Positions 8,758-17,185 are shown, counted from the stretch's first letter. The stretch is DNA of 64,000 bases from Moorena sp. SIO3I8 (GCF_010692325.1 NZ_JAAHHW010000005.1:1-64000), one strand, 5' to 3'. The notes: generated by a model not told the origin, from the letters alone. Numbers and translations: made by a program.

Positions 8758-10767
8758 CTATGCTTCCTGTAATTTATGGGAGAATTTCAGGATAATGAAC
8801 TCAGCCGGACGGACTGCTGCCAGACCAATTTCCACAATCATCCGTCCTTCTAAAATGTCCTGTGCTCTCATGCTTTTACCCAGTCCGATATTAACAAAGA
8901 AAGCTTGTTCAGGAGTGCTACCAGCCAGGGCACCCTGTCGCCATAATCCCTCTAGATAACTTTCAATTAGGGACTTCACTTTCAGCCAGGTGATGGTGTT
9001 GTTAGACTCAAAGACCACAAATGCAGTGGCTTTCTGAATCGATTCTTCAATCAGATTGAACAGTCTGCGCACAGGGATATAGCGCCATTCATTGTCATTA
9101 CCCGCTAAAGTCCTTGCTCCCCAAATTAAAGTTCCTTTTCCGGTAAAGCTACGAATAGCATTGATGGATTTACCGGCGGTGGGATCAACGTTAAGATTTT
9201 CCTGTTCCTCGTTGGTAATTTTTTCCGTAGGCGCAAGTACCGATGCCAAGCTGACATTAGCAGGTGCTTTCCAAACTCCCCTGTCCCGATCTACCCTGGC
9301 ATATACCCCTGCTACAGCAGCACTTGGAGGTAATACGACTCGCTGTTTACCTAGTTCAGTCTTAACCTTGTTATACAAATCTGTTTTAGTAGTTTTGTAA
9401 TACTCTAGAGGAGGAGGGGTAGTGAGAGGTTTTGCACTACCATCTGAATTTTCTGAATCTGATGATATATCGGCACTACCATCTGAATTTTCTGAATCTG
9501 ATGATATATCGGCACTACCATCTCCGCTTTGCTTTATTTCAAAATTATTATCAGTGCTATTTCCAGCTTTCCATGTTTTCCATGCGTCGGTAATTTGTTT
9601 TACAGTTGCTGTGTTTCTTTTGAGTTTTATTGTTAGAGTCAAGTTACTGTCAATTTCAAAGTCTACATCTGTTGGCTGATTCTTGTCAAGAGTAATAGCT
9701 ACTTTGGGTTCATCGTTCTCCGGACCGACATAAGTGACTAAAATACCATTAAGGTCTGTGTTGTACACCTTGGGATGTAGGGCTTCGAGAGGTGTTGGAT
9801 TGACAACTGATGATATATCGTCACTACCATCTCCGTTTTGCTCTATATTGAAGGAATTACCATTGCTATTTTCAGGAATTTTTTTCCATTTTTTCCATTC
9901 GGCGATGATGTTTTTTCCTTTTGCACTGCTTGCATTGAGTTTTATTGTTAGAGTCTTAGTATTACGGTCGAGCGAAAAATCGATATTTTGTTTTTGATCT
10001 GTACCTGTACTAGTAGTAATAGCTACTTTAGGTTGATCTTCCTTATTCCCTGTATACGTGACTAGAATACCTTTAGGGTCTGTGGTGTATTCAAAGCGTA
10101 TGTCTAGGACTGATACAGTTACAGAAACATCGGTGTAATAGTAGTTGAGTGATGTTTGGAGGTAGGGAGAATAAGCTGCGCCATATTTTAAATATGCTGT
10201 ACCAATTCCATCTCGGAATTCATCAACTTTATCTTTCATAACGTCGAAGATTGCAAACCGATCTTTTAATTTATTGCATTGCATCAAAGCTTGTCCACAA
10301 AGATCGTAATAATCGGTTTCAGTACTTAAATTAGCGGCATCGGTAAGCATGATTAAAGTGGGTTCATCTTCTTTTTCTAAAGCTGATAAGCCTGCTCTAA
10401 AATCATTATTTTTTTTAGTTCCGTTGTAATTACCCACCGAAACAATGTAACAACTGCCCCCACCGTTATCAAAATACATCCGCAAGGCATAATACATTAA
10501 ATACTTGAATTCAGGAGGTTCAATGCTAGCAATACCATCTCCGTTTGCTGTTACTACAAATTTACTTGCTTGAGCTTTGCCAAACAAAGTTTCATAGTCA
10601 AGCAGTGAACTAATTCGAGTGGGTGTATTGGTTAAATCTTCACTGCCTCGTTTAGCTTTCTCTGTGTAACCGATAAAAGCTGGAATCGCTGTAGATACCT
10701 CAGCGACTGAGGGGGGAAATGTAGAAATTTCCTCGACATAAACATTGGGAGTTTTATACGTTACCAT
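8758..10767 (-). CDS. Contractile sheath protein with a duplicated inserted domain
   Basis: A 669-residue tail sheath protein. The N-terminus MVTYKTPNVYVEEI and the C-terminal block (about 455-669) with GVYARVDRDRGVWKAP, IWGARTLAGNDNEWRYI and the RPAEFIILKFSH ending are canonical for sheath subunits. Between them, residues about 228-445 form an insert: two homologous units of roughly 85-90 residues (about 230-320 and 339-424), both starting with a GILVTY strand and ending GDGS(A/D)DISS, then tandem 13-residue repeats of the SDSENSDGSADIS type. Each unit resembles the small beta domain often inserted in phage sheaths. The insert would sit on the outside of the particle. The gene starts the sheath-tube-baseplate order. 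Confidence 0.92.
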   Translation of the reverse strand: MVTYKTPNVYVEEISTFPPSVAEVSTAIPAFIGYTEKAKRGSEDLTNTPTRISSLLDYETLFGKAQASKFVVTANGDGIASIEPPEFKYLMYYALRMYFDNGGGSCYIVSVGNYNGTKKNNDFRAGLSALEKEDEPTLIMLTDAANLSTETDYYDLCGQALMQCNKLKDRFAIFDVMKDKVDEFRDGIGTAYLKYGAAYSPYLQTSLNYYYTDVSVTVSVLDIRFEYTTDPKGILVTYTGNKEDQPKVAITTSTGTDQKQNIDFSLDRNTKTLTIKLNASSAKGKNIIAEWKKWKKIPENSNGNSFNIEQNGDGSDDISSVVNPTPLEALHPKVYNTDLNGILVTYVGPENDEPKVAITLDKNQPTDVDFEIDSNLTLTIKLKRNTATVKQITDAWKTWKAGNSTDNNFEIKQSGDGSADISSDSENSDGSADISSDSENSDGSAKPLTTPPPLEYYKTTKTDLYNKVKTELGKQRVVLPPSAAVAGVYARVDRDRGVWKAPANVSLASVLAPTEKITNEEQENLNVDPTAGKSINAIRSFTGKGTLIWGARTLAGNDNEWRYIPVRRLFNLIEESIQKATAFVVFESNNTITWLKVKSLIESYLEGLWRQGALAGSTPEQAFFVNIGLGKSMRAQDILEGRMIVEIGLAAVRPAEFIILKFSHKLQEA

Positions 10768-10791
10768 GGTTCAATCCTTACGTTTCAATTT

Positions 10792-11706
10792 TTATAGGTA
10801 TTTCAGGGCATTAATGACTTGAATTCCGTTCTGATTAGGGGGATTAGGTAAATGATCAATCCACACAGAGGGATCGCCAAGTTCAGTCTTTTTCTTTTTT
10901 AAAAGTTGAATATTTTTTATCCCAGCTTCCTGACAAGCAATTTCTAAACATGATTTAAAGCAATATTGTTGAGATTTAGGAAATTGTTGGTTAAGGGCAG
11001 AAAATATTGACTCTGTATCTTCAGACTCGACACAAGGTATAAATTGAATTTTTGGGTTCCTGGTTGTCTCTTTATCTTCAATCAAGAATTCATCGCTATT
11101 ATTTACATTAGTTACCAAGTAATAGTACCACAGTTGTTTTTTTGCTTTAAAGATGATTTTATATTCCCTCACTTCATTCAAATCTTTAGGCATGGAAGAG
11201 TTATTATAAATATCCACAATGGCTAAAATATTCTGTCCCCTGGGCACTTTTAGATAACAGAAGTTAGTATAGTTTTTATCCTCTGACACTTTGATTTCAT
11301 TCTTTTTTTCATTGCTAACATGAAACAAAATAGCATTTATACTGGATTTCCATTTACTATATATGCAATCAATATCTGTGAATTCAATATCTGTGAATTC
11401 AATAAAATCTTGATTTTTGATTTTCAATAGAAAAGTAAATCGCAAATTATCAGCAAGTTCTATCCAGGGTTTCTGTTCTGAATTTTCTGAATTTTCTGAA
11501 TTTTCTGAATTTTCTGAATTTTCTGAATCTTCCGTAACTACTGGGGCAATGACCACTATTCCGTTAACTTTATTCTTAACAATCAGACGATGACCCCTAA
11601 GTATCCTGCTACATTCAGGTGTTGGTTCAACACTTAAGTCCGGGCAGACTTTATCCCGATAATAGTCGTGAAGAATACTTAATTCAAAGAGTGGCTTATA
11701 AAGCAT
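10792..11706 (-). CDS. Unknown eCIS-associated protein with SEN tandem repeats
   Basis: A 304-residue protein of no family I can name with certainty. The N-terminus (LFELSILHDYYRD...) resembles conserved hypothetical proteins that sit next to DUF4255 and sheath genes in other injection-system clusters, so it is probably a structural or assembly part of this system. Residues about 61-77 are a tandem Ser-Glu-Asn repeat encoded by 9-bp units (11480-11527). A 15-bp duplication also gives a repeated FTDIE at about 103-112. The C-terminal 50 residues hold VWIDHLPNPPNQNG. The gene lies 24 bp upstream of the sheath gene and 38 bp downstream of the DUF4255 gene. Confidence 0.7.
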   Translation of the reverse strand: MLYKPLFELSILHDYYRDKVCPDLSVEPTPECSRILRGHRLIVKNKVNGIVVIAPVVTEDSENSENSENSENSENSEQKPWIELADNLRFTFLLKIKNQDFIEFTDIEFTDIDCIYSKWKSSINAILFHVSNEKKNEIKVSEDKNYTNFCYLKVPRGQNILAIVDIYNNSSMPKDLNEVREYKIIFKAKKQLWYYYLVTNVNNSDEFLIEDKETTRNPKIQFIPCVESEDTESIFSALNQQFPKSQQYCFKSCLEIACQEAGIKNIQLLKKKKTELGDPSVWIDHLPNPPNQNGIQVINALKYL

Positions 11707-11744
11707 AATCTAGATGACCCTTGGGTTTTAGTTTGGCGGCGATA

Positions 11745-12314
11745 CTAGATTCTTGAACTACTAACTTCCTTCTCAGTTACATCAGAGCCAATTTCCACCG
11801 TATCCCCATCGGCAAAGACAACCATTCTGACTTTATAAATGACTGAAGGCATATAAGACATGCCTAAACCAGACCAAACCTCTCTTTGTTCAGTAAAAGG
11901 CAAATTAACCAGTTCTATGGTCAACTTTTGGATCTCCGAACTGAGGGTTGGAGAGTTACGACAATCAAATAATCGATGACTTTGAAAGTATTTGATAATT
12001 AGGGATAAAAACTTTAAAGATTGCCGGTAATTAGTAAAATTAGCAGCATAGAGAACGTATAAATTGAGGTAAAGATTAGGGTTGTTTTGCTGGTTACCCC
12101 CCTGATTAGGCATCCTTTCATAGGCGGCACCAGAACGAAAGGTATAGTCTTCTTCTAAGTTGACTAATAAGGTAGTAATCGCATTCTCTTCTAAGGAAAC
12201 TTCTTTCCCGTTGCGATCCTGAAGAAATAAGACCTCAAAAGCCTGACCCCCGGTTTTTACTCGGATGTAGCTGTTGAGTTGTTCCTTAAGAAACGAGAGA
12301 ACATGATCCAACAT
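11745..12314 (-). CDS. DUF4255 / Pvc16-type protein (eCIS)
   Basis: A 189-residue protein of the DUF4255 (Pvc16 N-terminal) family, the tube/sheath terminator-type protein of extracellular contractile injection systems. Family features include the N-terminal helix MLDHVLSFLKEQLNSYI, the ITTLLVNLEEDYTFRSG block (residues about 47-63), NPNLYLNLYVLYAANFTNYRQSLKFLSLIIKYFQ (about 78-111) and the late VWSGLGMSYMPSVIYKVRMV strand pair. It is the first gene of the minus-strand run and so probably carries the operon promoter in the repeat-filled region upstream. Confidence 0.9.
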   Translation of the reverse strand: MLDHVLSFLKEQLNSYIRVKTGGQAFEVLFLQDRNGKEVSLEENAITTLLVNLEEDYTFRSGAAYERMPNQGGNQQNNPNLYLNLYVLYAANFTNYRQSLKFLSLIIKYFQSHRLFDCRNSPTLSSEIQKLTIELVNLPFTEQREVWSGLGMSYMPSVIYKVRMVVFADGDTVEIGSDVTEKEVSSSRI

Positions 12315-13168
12315 AGGTAGTATCTATCCCGCCTAATAATTGGAGGATAATATTGACAAGAAGACTATGGAATAGGGCAATAGGTTTTCTATACTTATAA
12401 CTGCCACCAAAATAACCCTAACATGAAAAACAACAAAAGAGAGAAAATCCCTAAAAATGAAATATATCGTAACATTTTTAGGAATATTCAACAATGAAAT
12501 ATATCGTAATATTTTTAGGAATATAGCGGTTTTTAATTGGGTGAGGTACAGAGTCCTTGGTTTTAGGGAACAGGGAACAGGGAACAGGGAACAGGGAAAA
12601 AATCCTGTGTACCTCATTAGGATAGAAACCGCTATATTCAACTCGGATCATTTTTCGTAAGCAGTCAGCAGTCAGCAGTCAGCAGTCAGCCGTTGGCCGT
12701 TGGCCACGCTACTTGAGGTGCTTATAGCGTTTCTTATAGCTATGAGGTACACAGGATTTTTGGCATTGCTGAGGGGCGGGATGAATAGGAGTGGGGTGGG
12801 CATCCTGCCCGCCTGGGAATATTGATAACGGGCAAGATGCCCATTCCACCAAGATGCCCGTTCCACCAACATGCCCATTCCACCAAGATGCCCGTTCCAC
12901 CAACATGCCCATTCCACCAACATGCCCGTTCCACCAACATGCCCGTTCCACCAACATGCCCGTTCCACCAACATGCCCGTTCCACCAACATGCCCGTTCC
13001 ACGGCAACTGGAAATCAACGGTTAACATCACCTACGTTTCCTGAGCTGATGTTAACCGTTGAGCAGGTTTTGACTGCTGGGAATTTAAACTAACGGCAAT
13101 ATAGCAGTTCTCATATTCCCTACTCCCTACTCCCTACTCCCTGTTCCCGACTCCCGACTCCCAGATTG
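12315..13168. repeat. 854-bp gene-free block of repeats upstream of the eCIS operon
   Basis: Holds a 34-bp direct repeat (about 12455-12522), a well-formed family-A element (12522-12635) with TATAGCGGTTTTTAATTGGG and its inverted end AGAAACCGCTATA, CAGCAGT heptamers (12661-12690), a dispersed GC-rich repeat (12763-12813) with an inverted partner at 15673-15724, a 17-bp tandem array (listed separately), and a heptamer run with TATAGCA/TGCTATA ends (13100-13155). The many frames here are repeat translations. Confidence 0.8.
12835..13003. repeat. 17-bp tandem array (about ten units)
   Basis: About ten copies of a 17-bp unit, ATGCCCRTTCCACCAAS, run head to tail with only a few substitutions (C/T at one place, AAC/AAG at another). 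There are no spacers, so it is a minisatellite and not a CRISPR array. All frames are open as WWNGHVGG-like or CPFHQHA-like peptides because 17 is not a multiple of three; none looks like a real protein. Confidence 0.9.
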
Positions 13169-13951
13169 CTATAATGATTGATAGATTTGACGTTCTCGGT
13201 TAATAAAAATATCAGCTAATATCTGATAAGCTTCTGTCCAAGCTACTATCATTTCCTCTGTCGCCGCTTCATCCAACACATCCTTCATCGCTTGTAGTAA
13301 ACTCTCTCCCACAATGGGATATTGTTCTGGTTTAACATTGGTTTTTACATGACGATGGGCAATCAACTCAACCATTGATTTTAAATCCTCCGGATTATCA
13401 ATTTTGGTAGCATAACTATAGACTGCTGTAGCTAATTTTGCTGGTTGAGAACCATTAGCTTGAGCTGACATATCAAACTGTGCTTTTACCTCTGGATGGT
13501 TGTGAAACATGATTTCATACATCCGAGTAGTAATTTGCTTACCATGCTTTTTGAGGAGGGGGGCTGTGGACTTGATGATATCTATGGTTTCTTGGCTAAC
13601 CTGATTCACCGGTAAGGGCTGTTCCGAGAGGGTTAGCAGAAATTTAAGATTTTCTTGGGCTTGTAACTTATGAGGTGCTTTAGCAGGTATAAAGATAAAG
13701 ACTCCTGCTTCTAAGGTAATCTCTTTCTGGTCTAAAGTCAGAATTCCTTTCCCTTCAATTACCGTGATGGCCGCATTACGAGGTGAAGTATGCTCCTCAA
13801 TTGCTGTACCTTTTGCCAAACAAAATAGGGTGTATTGGCAATTGTTATCCTTGAGCAAAACTTTGCTAATCATCCCTGTATGTGGATAGTCAGCTAATTT
13901 TTGTAGAGAAGTGCTAAACGATGTGTTTGCTTTAGCGATCGCATTAACCAT
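13169..13951 (-). CDS. Cupin-globin fusion protein
   Basis: A 260-residue two-domain protein. Residues about 25-110 are a cupin: EEHTSPRN with His54, Glu66 in VIEGKG and GVFIFIPAKAPHK with His94 follow the two cupin motifs. Residues about 117-258 are a globin of the flavohemoglobin type; it aligns with Hmp so that Tyr145 (RMYEIMF) is B10, Gln164 (MSAQANGSQ) is E7 and His201 (AHRHVKTN...KPEQY) is the proximal F8 ligand. No FAD or NAD domain follows. The globin part would bind oxygen or nitric oxide; the cupin may sense or bind a small ligand or metal. It is divergent from a Crp/Fnr regulator, suggesting control by it. Function is inferred. Confidence 0.85.
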   Translation of the reverse strand: MVNAIAKANTSFSTSLQKLADYPHTGMISKVLLKDNNCQYTLFCLAKGTAIEEHTSPRNAAITVIEGKGILTLDQKEITLEAGVFIFIPAKAPHKLQAQENLKFLLTLSEQPLPVNQVSQETIDIIKSTAPLLKKHGKQITTRMYEIMFHNHPEVKAQFDMSAQANGSQPAKLATAVYSYATKIDNPEDLKSMVELIAHRHVKTNVKPEQYPIVGESLLQAMKDVLDEAATEEMIVAWTEAYQILADIFINRERQIYQSL

Positions 13952-14553
13952 TATCCTTTCCTCATCACAAATTTAGGAAGTTCTAAGATTTGGAAATATA
14001 GCGTTACGCGCAAGGCAAGAGGCAAGAGGCAAGAGGCAAAAGTTCACTAAAAGAGCGTTTCAGCTTGTATCAATGTCAAACACCTTAATGCGTAGTGCTA
14101 TATCTCTGAACTCGTTGCTAGTTTTACTGTGACAGAAATAGTTAGGGCTGTCCTTGAGCTAGCTCATAAAGGAAGTAAAAGCAAAGGGAGTAGGGAGTAG
14201 GGAGTAGGGAAAGGGAGGGAAGTGTGGGGGGATGGGGAGATGGGGAGATGGGGAGATGGGGAGATGGGGAGATGGGGAAATGGGGAGTCAGATGAGGATA
14301 TGCATCAAGACCATTAGAAAAAAAGTATTTAAAGATACCAAATTAATCTCAAACTAATTCTTCCCTCTCCTCCCTCTCCCCACACACACTCTTGTGCTCT
14401 CCCCTCTCTCCCCACACTACCCCCTCTCCCCACACTCTTCTCCCTGTTCCCTGTTCCCTGCTCCCTGTTCCCTGCTCCCTGCTCCCTGCTCCCTGCTCCC
14501 TACCGAATTGAGAAATACTATAACTATCAAACACTCTCAAAGGACTGGTAGGC
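13952..14553. other. Intergenic region between the cupin-globin and Crp genes (repeats)
   Basis: Must hold the divergent promoters. It is mostly repeats: GCAAGAG heptamers (14010-14040), GGGAGTA (14188-14210), about 65 bp of GGGGAGAT-type repeats (14231-14290) and CTCCCTG heptamers (14440-14505). I looked for an Fnr-type dyad (TTGAT...ATCAA) and found no convincing one. No gene is seen. Confidence 0.6.
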
Positions 14554-15264
14554 ATGGTCTCATCCATAGAACAATTAGCTCAAGTCTGGGTGCTGAAAGA
14601 CCTAGAAACCTCAGCGCTAGAGAATCTTCAGCCTTATACCAAAGTACGGACTTATTTGCGGGATGAGATTGTGATCTACGAGGGCGATCGCCTCCCCTGC
14701 CAACTCTATGCCTTAATCAAGGGAACCCTGCAAATTAAAAAAACCGGGACGAGTGGTAAAGAAAGCCTTTTGCGCATCATCCCTGAGGGGGATATTTTTG
14801 CAGCTCCGGCAATTTTTGGTAATGGTATTGCTCCCGCAACAGTTATTTGTCAGGTGGACTCCCTAGTGCTAACCATAGAACGAGAGGCCCTGTTAGAGAC
14901 TATTCGCCATACCCCAGAAGTGGCGTTGCGAATCCTGGAAGTCTTTAACCAACGCCTGCAACAAATTCATAACACCGTACATGGGCTAATTTCTGAAAGG
15001 GCAATTGTACGACTGGTGCGTCTACTGCAATACTATGCAACTCGCTATGGAACTCAGTCTGTTGCTCAGGGAGACTCCTTAAATGTCAACCTTCCGTACT
15101 ATCAAATTGCTCGCAGTATAGGTATAACCTATGAAGAATGCGTGCGTTTGTTCAAAAAGATAAATTCGATCAATTCAGTGGTTACCTACAAGCGGGGAGG
15201 CAAAATTATTATCAATGACTGGCAGCAGTTAGATGCGTTCGCGAAGCGTAGCCCTTCGGGCTAA
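14554..15264 (+). CDS. Crp/Fnr-family transcription regulator
   Basis: A 236-residue regulator with a cyclic-nucleotide-binding-type beta barrel (residues about 20-125; EIVIYEGDRLPCQLYALIKGTLQI and LLRIIPEGDIFAAP are typical), a dimerisation helix (about 130-160) and a winged HTH (about 165-230, with LPYYQIARSIGITYEECVRLFKKI as the recognition region). No Fe-S Cys cluster is seen, so it is not a classical oxygen-sensing Fnr; its effector is unknown. It is divergent from the cupin-globin gene and the likely regulator of it. The last eight residues (AKRSPSG end) and the stop are encoded by a dispersed repeat with a TAGCCCTTCGGGCTA hairpin, so the natural C-terminus may have been altered. Confidence 0.88.
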   Translation: MVSSIEQLAQVWVLKDLETSALENLQPYTKVRTYLRDEIVIYEGDRLPCQLYALIKGTLQIKKTGTSGKESLLRIIPEGDIFAAPAIFGNGIAPATVICQVDSLVLTIEREALLETIRHTPEVALRILEVFNQRLQQIHNTVHGLISERAIVRLVRLLQYYATRYGTQSVAQGDSLNVNLPYYQIARSIGITYEECVRLFKKINSINSVVTYKRGGKIIINDWQQLDAFAKRSPSG

Positions 15265-15311
15265 TCGCGGACAACGAAGTAGGATGAATCAAGCGCTGAA
15301 AGTTTTGTTAA

Positions 15312-15494
15312 TTATGAATCTTTCTGCTCAGTTTGTGACTCCTTAGCGTCTGATGTCGGATTATTCATCTCGTCTTTGAAGCCTCTGAGGGTTTTCCCTA
15401 GGGCGCTGCCGATTTCAGGAATTTTCTTCGGTCCAAAAATCACAACCGCCACAACGCCAATAATCATTACTTCCGGCCATCCTAAACCAAACAT
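15312..15494 (-). CDS. tatA: Twin-arginine translocase subunit TatA/E
   Basis: A 60-residue TatA/Hcf106-family protein: one N-terminal membrane helix (MFGLGWPEVMIIGVVAVVIFG), the FGPKK hinge, the amphipathic helix IPEIGSALGKTLRGFKDEM and a short acidic tail. It forms the pore of the Tat pathway in the plasma or thylakoid membrane. The ATG at 15494 is preferred because GGAGG lies 7 bp upstream; a longer frame from a TTG at 15509 would swallow this ribosome site. The gene is alone on the minus strand. Confidence 0.92.
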   Translation of the reverse strand: MFGLGWPEVMIIGVVAVVIFGPKKIPEIGSALGKTLRGFKDEMNNPTSDAKESQTEQKDS

Positions 15495-16156
15495 ATCAAT
15501 TTCCTCCAAACTCCTTTTAACCTAGAATTAACCTTGAACTGCTTGATAGCACTTAGCCCATCCTACTTCACAGCAAAGCCAAAAAATTGTCTAGCTAATC
15601 TACTCTATGGTTTTACTAGGCGCAGAATCAACCTAGCTCAATCTAGGTAGCCGACTCAATGTAGTCATTTTCGGGCGGGCAGGATGCCCACCCCACTCAT
15701 ATTCATCCCGCCCCTCAGCAATGCACCCCTAGTCCATGGTACTAGGAAGGAATTCCATGCGTTCGCGTAGCGTAGCCCTTCGGGCTAATCGCAAACAAAA
15801 TCCTAGATCCAATCCCAGCAGTAACAAAGTTTTGTGTAGCGCTAAAGGATTGCCCATGGCAAGCTGATATCCTAAGCTTATCCGAAGTCCATACTTAGGA
15901 TGTCTTGCTCCAATTGATAGTCACCGATAAGGTGAGAAGATAGAGGTCGTTGGATGAAGGAGGAAAGATAAAGTATAAAAATCTACCATTTGCAAAGGTT
16001 ACAATCAATGCAATGGTTGATACTTCAAGTCTTGTATGCCTTTTATCTTTTGCCTACCCCTCTTGTTAAGGGGGATAATGGGGGGAGAACCCATCCAACC
16101 CTTTTGTCTGCAAGCCTGTTGCCTCAATGTTACCCATAGCCTTTAAGTGTTAAGGA
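15495..16156. other. Intergenic region between tatA and pcyA
   Basis: About 660 bp without a gene. Includes a dispersed GC-rich repeat at 15673-15724 (inverse of 12763-12813) and a copy of the GCGTTCGCGTAGCGTAGCCC element with a TTCG hairpin at 15758-15791, the same element that forms the 3' end of the Crp gene. The plus-strand promoter for pcyA should be in 15800-16150; no clear box is seen. A GGGGGATAATGGGGGGAG stretch is at 16070-16087. Confidence 0.6.
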
Positions 16157-16897
16157 ATGTCAACCACTTCCACGCCATCCCTAAGAACCCAACAAAACCC
16201 TCTGTGCGCTAAGCTGGCGGACTGTATTGAATCGAACTGGCGGCGCTACTTCGACCTTTCGACCTATGATTTACCAGCCGAGTTAGGCTACGTGGAAGGA
16301 CGGCTTGAGGGAGAGAAACTGACTATCGAAAACCATTGCTATCAAACACGTCAGTTTCGGAAAATGCACCTGGAATTGGCAAAAATAGGTGAGATGTTGG
16401 ACATTTTACACTGTGTAATGTTTCCTCGTCCAGAGTATGCTTTGCCCATGTTTGGCTGTGATGTGGTGGCAGCTAGAGGACAAATCAGCGCTGCGATCGC
16501 AGACCTTTCTCCACTCCACCCTAAACGTACCTTACCAGAAGCCTATCACTGTTCTTTAGAGACCCTACCAAAACCTGAGTTTAAACAGCCCCGTGACTTA
16601 CCACCTTGGGCGGACATTTTTTCAGAATTTTGCATTTTTGTGCGTCCCAATGGTCCAGAAGAAGAAGCACAGTTCCTGGCATGGGTGGATGATTTATTAC
16701 AGATTCACTGTGCCCATGCTGCAAATGCCCTACCGGTCTCTAGAGAAAAGCAAGCAGAAATTATTGCAGGTCAACACTATTATTGCAGCAAGCAGCGGCA
16801 GAATGACAAAACCCGGCGGGTGCTTGAAAAAGCGTTTGGTGTTGAATGGGCAGAGAACTATATGACCTCCGTACTATTTGACTTGCCAGGATCTTGA
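16157..16897 (+). CDS. pcyA: Phycocyanobilin:ferredoxin oxidoreductase
   Basis: A 246-residue ferredoxin-dependent bilin reductase that converts biliverdin IXalpha to phycocyanobilin, the chromophore of phycobilisomes and cyanobacterial phytochromes. The PcyA hallmarks are present with correct spacing: Glu73 (RKMHLELAKIG), His85 (LDILHCVMFPRPEYALPMFG) and Asp102 (FGCDVVAA), matching Glu76, His88 and Asp105 of the Synechocystis enzyme. The length is normal. It stands alone on the plus strand with repeats on both sides. Confidence 0.97.
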   Translation: MSTTSTPSLRTQQNPLCAKLADCIESNWRRYFDLSTYDLPAELGYVEGRLEGEKLTIENHCYQTRQFRKMHLELAKIGEMLDILHCVMFPRPEYALPMFGCDVVAARGQISAAIADLSPLHPKRTLPEAYHCSLETLPKPEFKQPRDLPPWADIFSEFCIFVRPNGPEEEAQFLAWVDDLLQIHCAHAANALPVSREKQAEIIAGQHYYCSKQRQNDKTRRVLEKAFGVEWAENYMTSVLFDLPGS

Positions 16898-17185
16898 TAC
16901 TTAATGAATGGTAAAGCTGATTAGTTTGCTGATTAGTTTAGGGATGGAGCAATGGATGATAGCGGTTATCATATTAATGAGGTACACAGGATTTTTTTCC
17001 TGTTACCTGTTACCTGTTACCTTTTCCCTGTTACCTGTTACCTGTTACCTTTTCCCTATTCCCTATTCCCTATTCCCTATTCCCTGTTACGTAAAATCCA
17101 CAACTTGTATACCTCACCTATTTGAGAAATACTATAGTAAGGCACGATAATAATAAGTCGGCAAACTTTTTTAATGGGATAGACT
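16898..17185. repeat. Family-A palindromic element upstream of the MarR gene
   Basis: Bases 16960-17136 form a palindromic element: TAGCGGTTATCATATTAATG GAGGTACACAGG-type left end and GTATACCTCACCTATTTGAG then AAATACTATA at the right, with a core of GTTACCT and TATTCCC heptamers. No gene is seen. Confidence 0.75.

Noticed and set aside
12333-12641. A 102-residue minus-strand frame upstream of the DUF4255 gene
   Set aside because: It crosses a family-A palindromic element and its heptamer core; no family match or ribosome site.
12835-13003. CRISPR array
   Set aside because: Units abut with no spacers and are only 17 bp; no cas genes nearby.
12672-13093. Several overlapping frames with WWNGHVGG-like or CPFHQHA-like repeats
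   Set aside because: They are translations of a 17-bp minisatellite in every frame, with no start signals or homology.
13952-14553. Fnr or Crp binding site between the cupin-globin and Crp genes
   Set aside because: No dyad close to TTGAT-N4-ATCAA or TGTGA-N6-TCACA was found; only half-site-like words.
15312-15509. TTG start at 15509 for tatA
   Set aside because: The extra codons overlap the GGAGG ribosome site that serves the ATG at 15494, and the family starts at MFGLG.
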